Shown here in pieces: positions 16,581-25,691 of a DNA stretch of 64,000 bases. Numbering within the stretch: the stretch's first letter is position 1; each line of letters opens with the position of its first letter. This DNA is from Legionella_A sp963772805. GTDB taxonomy: Bacteria > Pseudomonadota > Gammaproteobacteria > Legionellales > Legionellaceae. The position numbers and the translations under genes were made by a program. Where the stretch lies: the NCBI GenBank assembly GCA_963772805.1, contig CAVYYU010000008.1, positions 434,001-498,000 on the forward strand, in the 5' to 3' direction. The notes beneath the pieces were generated by a model that saw only the letters and a program-made list of their open reading frames with translations, was not told the origin of the DNA and searched no databases.

Positions 16581-18101
16581 ATGGATTTATTGAAACATCT
16601 CGATATTCAAGCGTTAAATTCCGGTGCTTTTAGCGGTTATACGTGGCAAAGCAATACTAACGGTAAGATTTTAAACTCAACCAACCCTACCAATGGCGAA
16701 AAACTTGCCGATGTGGCTTGTTGTACCATGCAGGATTATCAACACGTTGTCACCCAAGCCCAGAAAGATTTCCTCCTATGGCGGGAGGTTCCAGCACCTC
16801 AACGCGGCGAAATTATTCGCCAAATTGGTCTCGCATTACGTGAACATAAAGATTGGTTGGGCAGCCTGGTATCAGTAGAAATGGGCAAGTCCAAACAAGA
16901 AGGCGACGGCGAAGTGCAAGAAATGATTGATATTGCCGATTTTGCCGTAGGCCAATCACGTATGCTCTATGGTAATTCGATGCATTCTGAACGCCCTAAA
17001 CACCGTATGTATGAGCAATGGCATCCTTATGGCATTGTTGGTGTGATTTCGGCGTTTAATTTTCCGGTTGCCGTGTGGGCCTGGAATGCCTTTATTGCAG
17101 CAGTTTGCGGTAATGTGACGATTTGGAAGCCTTCAGCTAAAACCCCGCTGTGCGCAGTGGCGGTGCACCATATTTGCAATAAGGTTTTAAAGCGTAATAA
17201 CTGTCCGGCTATTTTTTCACTGATTATCCCTGAGTCGCATGATATTGCTGATGCCATGGTGAACGATCCACGCATTCCATTGATATCCTTCACAGGTTCT
17301 ACGCCTGTGGGTAAACAAATAGCAGCCAAGGTTGCGGCTCGCCTGGGAAGAACCATTCTTGAATTGGGTGGCAATAATGCGATCATCCTGGATGAGTCGG
17401 CGAACCTCGCACTGGCAATTCCCGCGATTGTGTTTGGTGCAGTAGGCACTGCGGGACAGCGTTGCACCTCCACGCGTCGTTTGATTGTTCATCAGGCTAT
17501 TTATGAACAGGTTCTTAAACAATTGCAGCATGCCTATGAGCAAATTACAATTGGTGACCCATTAGATACTAAAAACCTCATGGGGCCTTTAATTGATGGA
17601 CATGCGGTTAAACAATTTAACGAAGCAATAGTTCGAATCAGGGATGCAGGCGGTCAAGTTTTATTTGGCGGCGATGCGCTCAGTGGCACAGGAAGTTTCG
17701 TGCAGCCTACGTTAGTAGCAGGTTTGGATAATAGCTTCGACATCGTACAGGAAGAAACCTTCGCGCCCATTCTTTATGTCATGCCGTATCAAACGCTAGA
17801 AGAGGCAATCAATTTGCAAAATGGCGTAGCCCAGGGGTTGTCGTCAGCGCTGTTCACCCTCAACATTAAAAATGCCGAGACTTTTTTAAGCGTGCAAGGT
17901 AGTGATTGCGGGATTGCCAATATCAATATTGGCACTTCAGGTGCTGAAATTGGCGGTGCATTCGGTGGCGAAAAAGATACCGGCGGTGGTCGTGAGTCTG
18001 GATCGGATTCCTGGAAAGCCTATATGCGTCGACAAACCAATACTATCAATTGGGGGGATGCGTTACCGTTGGCACAGGGTATACAGTTTAACGTGTCATA
18101 A
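16581..18101 (+). CDS. amaB: aminoadipate-semialdehyde dehydrogenase (ALDH7-type)
   Basis: A 506-aa aldehyde dehydrogenase of the antiquitin/ALDH7 group, oxidising 2-aminoadipate 6-semialdehyde (or its cyclic form P6C) to 2-aminoadipate with NAD(P)+. The Rossmann loop FTGSTPVGK, the catalytic Glu in ILELGGNNA and the catalytic Cys in GQRCTSTRR are all present, and the Asn-Asn of ELGGNNA is typical of ALDH7. The ATG at 16581 with CAGGAG upstream is preferred over TTG 16539, which adds 14 poorly conserved residues. The preceding gene probably makes the substrate. The symbol amaB is used by function, as in pseudomonads. Confidence 0.85.
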   Translation: MDLLKHLDIQALNSGAFSGYTWQSNTNGKILNSTNPTNGEKLADVACCTMQDYQHVVTQAQKDFLLWREVPAPQRGEIIRQIGLALREHKDWLGSLVSVEMGKSKQEGDGEVQEMIDIADFAVGQSRMLYGNSMHSERPKHRMYEQWHPYGIVGVISAFNFPVAVWAWNAFIAAVCGNVTIWKPSAKTPLCAVAVHHICNKVLKRNNCPAIFSLIIPESHDIADAMVNDPRIPLISFTGSTPVGKQIAAKVAARLGRTILELGGNNAIILDESANLALAIPAIVFGAVGTAGQRCTSTRRLIVHQAIYEQVLKQLQHAYEQITIGDPLDTKNLMGPLIDGHAVKQFNEAIVRIRDAGGQVLFGGDALSGTGSFVQPTLVAGLDNSFDIVQEETFAPILYVMPYQTLEEAINLQNGVAQGLSSALFTLNIKNAETFLSVQGSDCGIANINIGTSGAEIGGAFGGEKDTGGGRESGSDSWKAYMRRQTNTINWGDALPLAQGIQFNVS

Positions 18102-18173
18102 AAATACTTCCCTCTCGTTTTTTCCTTCTCCCGCGAGGGAGGGGGAATTAATAATTTCTAAAAGGAACAAATC

Positions 18174-20537
18174 ATGCAAGAACCATTTGTTATCAAGAAA
18201 GTGGCGGTTCTCGGCTCCGGTGTTATGGGGGCGCAAATTGCTGCACATTGTGTTAACGCAGGTATTGAAACACTACTATTTGATTTGGCTGCCCAAGAAG
18301 GAAGCCACAACGGCGTCGTTGATAAAGCAATTGCGAATTTAGGTAAATTAAAACCATCACCGTTGGCAACACCACAAACAGCTAGTTTATTACAGGCACG
18401 CAATTATGAAGATAACCTCGCTGATCTAGCCACCTGCGATTTGGTGATTGAGGTAATCGCTGAGCGTATGGACTGGAAAGAGGCGTTATACCAACGAATT
18501 ACGCCTCATTTGAATAAAAAAGCGGTGCTGGTAAGCAATACATCAGGATTAAGTATTAATGCGCTTGCCCAAGCTCTGCCAGAGGTCCTACATAGCCGTT
18601 TTTGTGGCGTACATTTCTTCAATCCACCGCGTTATATGCATTTGGCGGAGTTGATTCCGGCTAAAACAACCCAGCCTGAGTTGCTCGATAATCTGGAAAC
18701 CTGGTTAACCAGTCGTTTGGGTAAAGGTGTTATTCGCGCCAAAGATACCCCAAATTTTATTGCGAACCGCATTGGCGTGTTTTCAATGCTTGCAACCTTG
18801 CATCATGCACAAACGTTAGAGCTTGGATTGGATGAAGTGGATGCCCTGACAGGCGCTCTATTAGGCCGACCCAAGTCAGCCACGTTCCGCACCATGGATG
18901 TTGTTGGACTGGATACCATGCAACATGTAGTGCATACCATGCAGGAACAGTTGACCAATGATCCCTGGCATAAATCATTTACATTACCTGACTGGTTTAT
19001 ATCGCTCGTGAAAGAAGGTCATTTAGGTCAAAAAACTGGACAAGGTATTTATCGTAAAAACGGTAAAGTCATAGAAGTGTATGACATTGCTAAAAAAGAA
19101 TATCGCGTGGCAAAAGGTGAAGTCAGCGATGAAGTCAAAGCAATCATGAAATTGCCAGATGCAGTTGAGCGTATGCAACGTCTACTTGCGTCACAAAATC
19201 CGCAAGCACGATTCCTGACCGCTTGTTTCCGTGACTTATTTCACTATTGTGCATTTCATTTGGCAGAGATTGCCGATAATGTTCGTGATGTCGATTTGGC
19301 TATTCGTTGGGGCTTTGGTTGGCAGCAAGGGCCTTTTGAAACATGGCAAGCGGCAGGTGTTACATTGATGACTCAATGTATCGAGGAAGGGATTGGTAGT
19401 GGTCAAGCCATGAGTAATGCCAAGCTGCCATCCTGGTTAGACGGCAAAGAGTTCTATACAAAAGAAGGTGCTTTCTCACCCCTAACAAAATCTTATATTG
19501 GCCGCAGCCAACTCCCTGTCTATCAACGGCAATTTTTTCCAGACACAGTGACCAATCAACAAAGTTATAAACCGGAAACCTTGTTTGAAAATGAGGGGGT
19601 GCGTTTATGGCATCTGAAAGATGATGTGGCCGTAGTCAGCTTTAAAAGCAAGGCGAACACCGTTGGTCAAAGCGTTCTGGATGGTCTGAATCAAGCATTG
19701 GATATCGCTGAAAAACAATGCCGTGGCTTAATTATTTACCAACATGATGCTGATAATTTTAGTTCAGGTGCTGATTTGCGTGGTGTAGCTCAATTGATTC
19801 AAGCCAATAATATGAAAGCGCTCGATACGATGGTCGCGCAATTCCAGCAAGTGGCCATGCGTCTTAAATACAGTTCCATTCCAACTGTGGCTGCCTTGCG
19901 AGGTCGTGCGTTAGGGGGAGGGTGTGAGTTGATGATGCAGTGCGATACCGTAGTCGCTGCATTTGAATCTTATCCTGGTCTGGTCGAAGTGGGTGTGGGG
20001 CTTATTCCTGCGGGAGGCGGTTGTAAAGAAATGGCAATGCGCGCTGCAGCCAAAGCGACTAGCAATGATCTGATGACACATATAAGACCTTACTTCGAAC
20101 AAATTGCTACGGCAGTGGTTGCTGGCAGCGCACCTGAAGCCCAACAACGCGGTTATCTGAAAGTGACTGATACGTGGGTAATGCATACTCGCGAAGTGCT
20201 TTATGCAGCATTAGCTCGAGTCAACGCAATGCTGGCTGCCAATTATGCGCCGCCAATGCCAACACGCTTTAAAGTGGCTGGTCGAGAAGGACATGCACAA
20301 TTGCAAGTCGGTTTAGTCAATTGGTTGGAGGGTGGATTTATTTCCCAGCATGATTATTTCCTGGCTAACCAGCTGGCGAGCGTAATGTGTGGCGGTGATA
20401 TTGATCCAGGCAATTACGTTGATGAAGCCTGGATGTTGAAATTGGAGAGAGAGGCATTTATTACGCTGGCATCTACGCCTTTAACGCAAGCGAGAATCGC
20501 TTATTTGTTAGAAACTGGCAAACCATTGCGTAACTAA
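18174..20537 (+). CDS. 3-hydroxyacyl-CoA dehydrogenase / enoyl-CoA hydratase fusion
   Basis: A 787-aa bifunctional beta-oxidation enzyme in the FadN-like order, dehydrogenase first and hydratase last, the reverse of E. coli FadB. The NAD motif GSGVMG is at residues 14-19, and the dehydrogenase signature region has NTSGLSI and VHFFNPPRYM with the catalytic His-Glu pair. A second dehydrogenase domain reaches about 400. The C-terminal crotonase fold carries the oxyanion-hole segments SSGADLRG (about 528) and RGRALGGGCELMM (about 580). AAAAGGAAC precedes the ATG. It probably acts with the thiolase just downstream on short-chain acyl-CoA. An AG-rich spacer separates it from the aldehyde dehydrogenase. 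Confidence 0.92.
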   Translation: MQEPFVIKKVAVLGSGVMGAQIAAHCVNAGIETLLFDLAAQEGSHNGVVDKAIANLGKLKPSPLATPQTASLLQARNYEDNLADLATCDLVIEVIAERMDWKEALYQRITPHLNKKAVLVSNTSGLSINALAQALPEVLHSRFCGVHFFNPPRYMHLAELIPAKTTQPELLDNLETWLTSRLGKGVIRAKDTPNFIANRIGVFSMLATLHHAQTLELGLDEVDALTGALLGRPKSATFRTMDVVGLDTMQHVVHTMQEQLTNDPWHKSFTLPDWFISLVKEGHLGQKTGQGIYRKNGKVIEVYDIAKKEYRVAKGEVSDEVKAIMKLPDAVERMQRLLASQNPQARFLTACFRDLFHYCAFHLAEIADNVRDVDLAIRWGFGWQQGPFETWQAAGVTLMTQCIEEGIGSGQAMSNAKLPSWLDGKEFYTKEGAFSPLTKSYIGRSQLPVYQRQFFPDTVTNQQSYKPETLFENEGVRLWHLKDDVAVVSFKSKANTVGQSVLDGLNQALDIAEKQCRGLIIYQHDADNFSSGADLRGVAQLIQANNMKALDTMVAQFQQVAMRLKYSSIPTVAALRGRALGGGCELMMQCDTVVAAFESYPGLVEVGVGLIPAGGGCKEMAMRAAAKATSNDLMTHIRPYFEQIATAVVAGSAPEAQQRGYLKVTDTWVMHTREVLYAALARVNAMLAANYAPPMPTRFKVAGREGHAQLQVGLVNWLEGGFISQHDYFLANQLASVMCGGDIDPGNYVDEAWMLKLEREAFITLASTPLTQARIAYLLETGKPLRN

Positions 20538-20564
20538 ATAGATGCCTACAGCAGGAGATTTTTG

Positions 20565-21749
20565 ATGACAAATGTATATATAGTAGATGCTATCCGCACA
20601 CCGGTCGGTAAGGCACCACGCGGTGTATTTAAGAATACGTTACCGGATGATTTGTTGGCGCACACGATAAGAAGTATGAAGGCACGTCATGAAACAACCG
20701 ATTGGGAAAAAATTGGAGATGTGGTGATTGGTTGCGCCATGCCTGAAGCAGAACAGGGGATGAATATAGCGCGCATTGCGTCTTTGTTAGCCGATTTACC
20801 GCAGTCAGTGCCGGCAATGACGATTAATCGTTTTTGTTCATCAGGCGTGCAGAGCATTGCTACCGCCGCTGCATCTATTAAAGAAGGTGGCATGTCACTT
20901 GCGCTGGCAGGTGGCGTGGAGAGCATGTCCCGTGTGCCATTAGGTGGTAATAAATACACCGCAAATCCTGCTATTTTTGATAATGAACATATTGCAATTG
21001 CTTATGGTATGGGGATTACCGCTGAGATTGTGGCAAAACGCTGGCAAATAACACGTGAACAGCAAGACGAGTTCGCAACAGAAAGCCACCGGCGGGCAGT
21101 CGAGGCGCAAAAGCGCGGCGATTTTAAAGCTGAAATTACACCGGTGGAAATAACCACTAGAACACCTGATCTGACAACAGGGGCTGTGATCACTAAGACG
21201 CGCCTCATCAGTGATGATGAAGGCCCGCGTGCTGATACTTCCTATGATGCAATTGCTAAACTCAAACCCGTATTTTCAGCGAGAGGCACGGTAACTGCAG
21301 GTAATAGCTCACAGATGAGTGATGGTGCGGGAATAGCTTTGCTGGCAAATGAACAGGCTTTAAAGGAATATAATCTACAACCTATTGGACGTTTGTTAAG
21401 TTTTGCGGTCGCTGGTGTCCCACCTGAACTTATGGGAATTGGACCGATTCATGCGATTCCTTTGGCTTTAAAACAAGCCGGGCTAACGTTAGACCAGATT
21501 GAATGGATAGAGCTTAATGAGGCATTTGCGGCACAAGCCTTGGCCGTCATTAAAGAGCTTAATCTTCCCCGTGATAAAGTGAATCCCCTGGGTGGTGCGA
21601 TAGCGCTTGGTCATCCATTAGGTGCTACGGGTGCGGTACGTACAGCTACCTTGCTGCATGGTTTGCGTAGGACTAAAGGTCGTTATGGCATGGTGACGAT
21701 GTGTATCGGAACGGGTATGGGTGCTGCAGCGATTTTTGAAGCGTTGTAA
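20565..21749 (+). CDS. fadA: acetyl-CoA acyltransferase (thiolase)
   Basis: A 394-aa degradative thiolase cleaving 3-ketoacyl-CoA to acetyl-CoA. The acylated Cys is in INRFCSSGVQSIA (about 89), the His in NEAFAAQALAV and GGAIALGHPLGATGA, and the C-terminal Cys in CIGTGMG. The N-terminus IVDAIRTPVGKAPRG is typical. The start lies shortly after a CAGGAG box in the short gap behind the dehydrogenase/hydratase fusion, so they form an operon. The chain lysine dehydrogenase, AASA dehydrogenase, FadN-type enzyme and thiolase could complete lysine catabolism after glutaryl-CoA dehydrogenase, which is not in this window. Confidence 0.92.
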   Translation: MTNVYIVDAIRTPVGKAPRGVFKNTLPDDLLAHTIRSMKARHETTDWEKIGDVVIGCAMPEAEQGMNIARIASLLADLPQSVPAMTINRFCSSGVQSIATAAASIKEGGMSLALAGGVESMSRVPLGGNKYTANPAIFDNEHIAIAYGMGITAEIVAKRWQITREQQDEFATESHRRAVEAQKRGDFKAEITPVEITTRTPDLTTGAVITKTRLISDDEGPRADTSYDAIAKLKPVFSARGTVTAGNSSQMSDGAGIALLANEQALKEYNLQPIGRLLSFAVAGVPPELMGIGPIHAIPLALKQAGLTLDQIEWIELNEAFAAQALAVIKELNLPRDKVNPLGGAIALGHPLGATGAVRTATLLHGLRRTKGRYGMVTMCIGTGMGAAAIFEAL

Positions 21750-21773
21750 TTTTGTAAATTCCCCTCGATAAGA

Positions 21774-21862
21774 TGTAGGTTGGTGCTGAGCTTGCGTAGC
21801 CCAACAGCCGAGCATAGCGACTGCCATGTTGTGGGCTGCACGGCGTTTAGCACCAACCTACA
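21774..21862 (+). repeat. palindromic intergenic repeat, copy A
   Basis: An imperfect hairpin of about 89 bp with arms beginning TGTAGGTTGGTGCTGAGC and ending TTTAGCACCAACCTACA, between fadA and copA. It has diverged from copies C, D and E in the middle. Confidence 0.85.
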
Positions 21863-21927
21863 ATAATTTAATGGCAGTGAGCTCTGGTAGGGGTATTTTC
21901 TTCATCAAAATCAAGGATAGATGAATC

Positions 21928-24102
21928 ATGAAACATGAGCACAATTGCTGTAATCATACAAAACAACAACCTATCGCCTCACCCGTAGGTGACGATATCA
22001 TTTATACCTGCCCCATGCACTTAGAGATCCGCCAACCTAAGCCTGGAAGCTGTCCCATTTGTGGTATGGCTTTGGAGCCAGAAATGGCTACTAAAGAAAA
22101 AAGAGTCAACTCAGAATACAAAGACATGAGCCATCGTTTCTGGATAGCGCTTGTGCTTACCTTGCCTGTATTTATACTGGAAATGAGTCAGCATGCATTT
22201 GCTCATGTAATACCCGCGACCATTTCGACTTGGATACAAATGTTGCTAGCAACGCCTGTGGTGCTTTGGTGTGGATGGCCGTTTTTTCAGCGTGGCTGGA
22301 AGTCGATTAAAACGCGCCAGTTGAACATGTTTACCTTAATTTCCATGGGAACAGGTATCGCCTGGATCTACAGTATGATTGCCGCATTATTCCCCGCGCT
22401 TTTTCCCAGTGCATTTCGCGATGCGGGGGGCATGGTCGCTGTCTATTTTGAAGCAGCAGCGGTAATCACGACACTCGTTTTATTGGGTCAGGTTTTAGAG
22501 TTAAAAGCACGCGAACAAACAGGTAGTGCTATCCGAGCTTTGCTGAATTTAGCCCCGGATACGGCGCAGCACATGGATGAGCAAGGACATGAAAATGAAA
22601 TTTCACTTGACGATGTTCACGTTGGAGATTTGTTGCGTGTGCGCCCTGGTGAAAAAATTCCCGTCGATGGCGAGGTAGTAGAGGGGCATAGTTATGTTGA
22701 CGAGTCGATGGTTACCGGTGAATCGATGCCGGTCGTAAAAACCGTGGGTGACAAAGTAATTGGCGCGACTATCAATCAAACCGGAAGTTTTGTAATGAAA
22801 GCGCTACACGTAGGTCGGGATACCATGCTAGCTCGCATTGTGCAGATGGTGAGTGATGCTCAACGAAGTCGTGCTCCAATTCAACGTTTGGCTGATCGGG
22901 TTGCTGGTTGGTTTGTGCCAGTGGTTATGTTGATTGCCATAACCACTTTTGTGGTTTGGGCTTTGTTTGGTCCCGTGCCGTCAATGAGCTATGGTCTTAT
23001 CGCCGCTGTTTCCGTTTTAATCATTGCTTGTCCTTGTGCACTGGGGCTGGCGACGCCTATGTCGATCATGGTTGGGGTAGGAGAGGGGGCGCATTACGGC
23101 GTTTTGATAAAAAATGCCGAAGCGCTGGAGCGCATGGAAAAAGTTGATACGCTGGTGGTGGATAAAACGGGTACGCTCACCCAAGGTCGTCCCGTTTTGA
23201 CCCGCGTCATTACTCTGGAAGGATTCGCAGATGACCAGGTTTTGGCTTGGGCCGCAGCAGTAGAGCGCAATAGTGAGCACCCCATTGCGAATGCAATTGT
23301 CGCGGCAGCCAATGAAAAAAAATTAGTCTTGCAAGAGGTTGTAAATTTTAATGCGCCTACAGGAAAAGGTGTGACTGGTACTGTCGATGGTCATGAAATT
23401 GCAATTGGTACTATGCAATTAATGCAGGTAAATGTTACAAACGACACCGATTTAGTTACACAAGCCGATGAGCTGCGCGCTGAGGGTGCCTCGGTGATGT
23501 TCATGTCAATCGATGGACAAATCGTGGCACTATTCGTCGTTGAAGATCCCATGAAGGCAACTACACTGGATGCTATTAAGCAATTGCAAAGCCTGGGTAT
23601 CGAAATCGTGATGATGACGGGTGACAGTAAAAAAACAGCATATGCTCTCGCTGCGAAGCTGGGGATTAAACGGGTTTTAGCCGAAGTCACTCCTGAAGAC
23701 AAACATCATCTGGTCGTTAAATTAAAAGCAGAAGGTCATGTTGTCGCCATGGCCGGTGATGGTGTGAATGATGCACCGGCGCTGGCAAGTGCTGATATTG
23801 GCATTGCAATGGGTACAGGTACTGATGTGGCGATAGAGAGCGCAGGCATAACGTTATTGCATGGAGATTTGGCGGGAATTGTTAAAGCACGCCGTTTATC
23901 AGTATTAACGCTACGCAACATTCGCCAGAATTTGTTCTTTGCCTTTGTTTATAATGCAATTGGGGTGCCGGTAGCGGCAGGCATTTTATACCCAATGACG
24001 GGCATTTTGTTAAGCCCGGTTATTGCGGCAGCGGCCATGTCGTTTAGCTCGGTGTCTGTGATTGTTAACTCGTTGCGATTACGGTGGATTAACTTGAGCT
24101 AG
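21928..24102 (+). CDS. copA: Cu+-exporting P-type ATPase
   Basis: A 724-aa P1B-type ATPase exporting Cu+ (or Ag+) across the inner membrane. In place of a CxxC ferredoxin-like metal domain, the N-terminus has a His/Cys-rich stretch (HEHNCCNH) and a heavy-metal-binding domain YTCPMH...SCPICGMALEP (residues 26-50). The CPC metal-site motif is at 368-370, the phosphorylation motif DKTGTLT at 412, and GDGVNDAP at 610-617, with SEHPIA in between. The eight-helix layout is that of the CopB/CopA long-loop class common in environmental Gammaproteobacteria. No regulator gene adjoins it. Confidence 0.93.
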   Translation: MKHEHNCCNHTKQQPIASPVGDDIIYTCPMHLEIRQPKPGSCPICGMALEPEMATKEKRVNSEYKDMSHRFWIALVLTLPVFILEMSQHAFAHVIPATISTWIQMLLATPVVLWCGWPFFQRGWKSIKTRQLNMFTLISMGTGIAWIYSMIAALFPALFPSAFRDAGGMVAVYFEAAAVITTLVLLGQVLELKAREQTGSAIRALLNLAPDTAQHMDEQGHENEISLDDVHVGDLLRVRPGEKIPVDGEVVEGHSYVDESMVTGESMPVVKTVGDKVIGATINQTGSFVMKALHVGRDTMLARIVQMVSDAQRSRAPIQRLADRVAGWFVPVVMLIAITTFVVWALFGPVPSMSYGLIAAVSVLIIACPCALGLATPMSIMVGVGEGAHYGVLIKNAEALERMEKVDTLVVDKTGTLTQGRPVLTRVITLEGFADDQVLAWAAAVERNSEHPIANAIVAAANEKKLVLQEVVNFNAPTGKGVTGTVDGHEIAIGTMQLMQVNVTNDTDLVTQADELRAEGASVMFMSIDGQIVALFVVEDPMKATTLDAIKQLQSLGIEIVMMTGDSKKTAYALAAKLGIKRVLAEVTPEDKHHLVVKLKAEGHVVAMAGDGVNDAPALASADIGIAMGTGTDVAIESAGITLLHGDLAGIVKARRLSVLTLRNIRQNLFFAFVYNAIGVPVAAGILYPMTGILLSPVIAAAAMSFSSVSVIVNSLRLRWINLS

Positions 24103-24177
24103 ATAACTTTATCAGCTGGGTTATAAAACCTGGCTTTTAAGGTATGAGGATCTCAGGTCGCGATCCCATCTCACTTA

Positions 24178-24241
24178 TGTAGGTTGATGCTGAGCATGCG
24201 AGGCCTAACGGCGGCTATCTCGTTTTTAGCACCAACCTACT
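24178..24241 (+). repeat. palindromic intergenic repeat, copy B (short)
   Basis: A 64-bp degenerate member: TGTAGGTTGATGCTGAGC at one end and TTTTTAGCACCAACCTAC at the other, with a shortened centre, between copA and mltA. Confidence 0.75.
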
Positions 24242-24321
24242 AAACACATTGCGTCTATTCGTACCTTAAGATACAAAAACAGGTTGCAATAAATCTCAAA
24301 TAGTGTAAACTTTGCCCAATT

Positions 24322-25542
24322 ATGAAGAAAAAATCACTCTATACCCTCATTGGTGTCTCCACGCTGTTTGCGTTGGGATTTTTTATCTGGATGCGTTGGT
24401 CAGCGCCGGAAGTAAGTCTTAAAAAAGACAACTTTGCGCACTTACCCGGCTGGAAAACAACAGATACTAAAAAGTCATTCACGGCTTTTCAGGTGTCCTG
24501 TCACGCGTTTCTTAAACAAGACCCTGAGAAATCGGTGGGTAGTCAGCATATCGCCTTGAAGGCGAAGGATTGGCATCCTGCATGCAAGGCTGCTTTGTTA
24601 GTGAATCCCGATTCGGATAAAAACACCCGCGAATTTTTTGAAACATGGTTTACGCCGGTTGCTTTTTACAATAATAAGCCGGTGAAAGGCTTATTTACAG
24701 GCTATTACTTACCTAAGCTTGAAGGCAGTCTGACTAAAACAACAAAATATAGTACCCCAATTTATGGTATACCGAGCAACGTGGTTACGGTTGAGTTAGG
24801 GGCTTTCGATCCTGCATTACAACATCATCGTAAACTTGTTGGCCGATTGCACGGTAAAAAGGTTATACCGTATTACACACGTAAAGAAATTAATCATGGG
24901 GTAATTCATAAGTTAGCACCGGTAATCGCCTGGATTCACAGTGATGTCGACCGGCAATTTTTGGAAATTGAAGGCTCTGGTGTTGTGCAATTAAGCGATG
25001 GGACAGAACTTTATGTTGGTTATAATGGTGAAAATGGTGCGCCATATACCTCGATCGCAAAAATATTAATCGATATGGGTGTTATGACTCGTGACAATGC
25101 CTCGATGCAACGTATTCGAACCTATTTTAAAAATCATCCTGAGAACGTTAAAATGGTTCTTAATCAAAATAAATCCTTTGTGTTTTTTGACAAATTACCA
25201 TTAAAAGCTGCAATGGGTTCTCAGGGCGTGCCGTTAACACCAGGCTATTCTTTGGCGGTAGATCGCCAATGGGTTCCCATGGGTGCGCCAATCTGGCTGA
25301 ACACAACCCACCCTCACAAGACCGAAGGCGAAAAACCCTTCCAACGACTCATGATCGCACAAGACACAGGCGGCGCCATTCGCGGTTCTGTTCGCGGTGA
25401 TGTGTATTGGGGCGCGGGGAAGAAAGCCACTTATGTTGCCGGCCACATGAAAAATACCGGGTATTATTGGTTATTATTACCGCAGCATACTGTCGCTCAG
25501 CTAGAGTCTAAGAACAATGGCTTGAGGCTAATTCAATCGTAG
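24322..25542 (+). CDS. mltA: membrane-bound lytic murein transglycosylase A, TM-anchored
   Basis: A 406-aa peptidoglycan lytic transglycosylase cleaving glycan strands with formation of 1,6-anhydromuramic acid in the periplasm. Family motifs are FTGYYLPKLEGS (about 130), YTRKEI, the segment IEGSGVVQLSDG, and the C-terminal 3D domain with the catalytic Asp in IAQDTGGAIRG followed by RGDVYWG. E. coli MltA is a lipoprotein. Here the N-terminus MKKKSLYTLIGVSTLFALG is an uncleaved membrane anchor with no lipobox Cys. It stands alone, 80 bp after repeat copy B. Confidence 0.92.
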   Translation: MKKKSLYTLIGVSTLFALGFFIWMRWSAPEVSLKKDNFAHLPGWKTTDTKKSFTAFQVSCHAFLKQDPEKSVGSQHIALKAKDWHPACKAALLVNPDSDKNTREFFETWFTPVAFYNNKPVKGLFTGYYLPKLEGSLTKTTKYSTPIYGIPSNVVTVELGAFDPALQHHRKLVGRLHGKKVIPYYTRKEINHGVIHKLAPVIAWIHSDVDRQFLEIEGSGVVQLSDGTELYVGYNGENGAPYTSIAKILIDMGVMTRDNASMQRIRTYFKNHPENVKMVLNQNKSFVFFDKLPLKAAMGSQGVPLTPGYSLAVDRQWVPMGAPIWLNTTHPHKTEGEKPFQRLMIAQDTGGAIRGSVRGDVYWGAGKKATYVAGHMKNTGYYWLLLPQHTVAQLESKNNGLRLIQS

Positions 25543-25691
25543 TTAGTGCGCTTGAAGGCGTGAGCCATAATTCAAATATCATTAACTGGTTTTAACTCAT
25601 TCACTTGGATTGCACAGTTTGCAAATCACAAATAGACAGATAAAATGCCCTCAAATTGATACCTATTAAAAATCATAAGAGGGTTTGAGTT

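Noticed and set aside
17027..17473. 148-aa minus-strand frame inside the aldehyde dehydrogenase gene
   Set aside because: Antisense shadow of a strongly conserved gene with all ALDH7 motifs.
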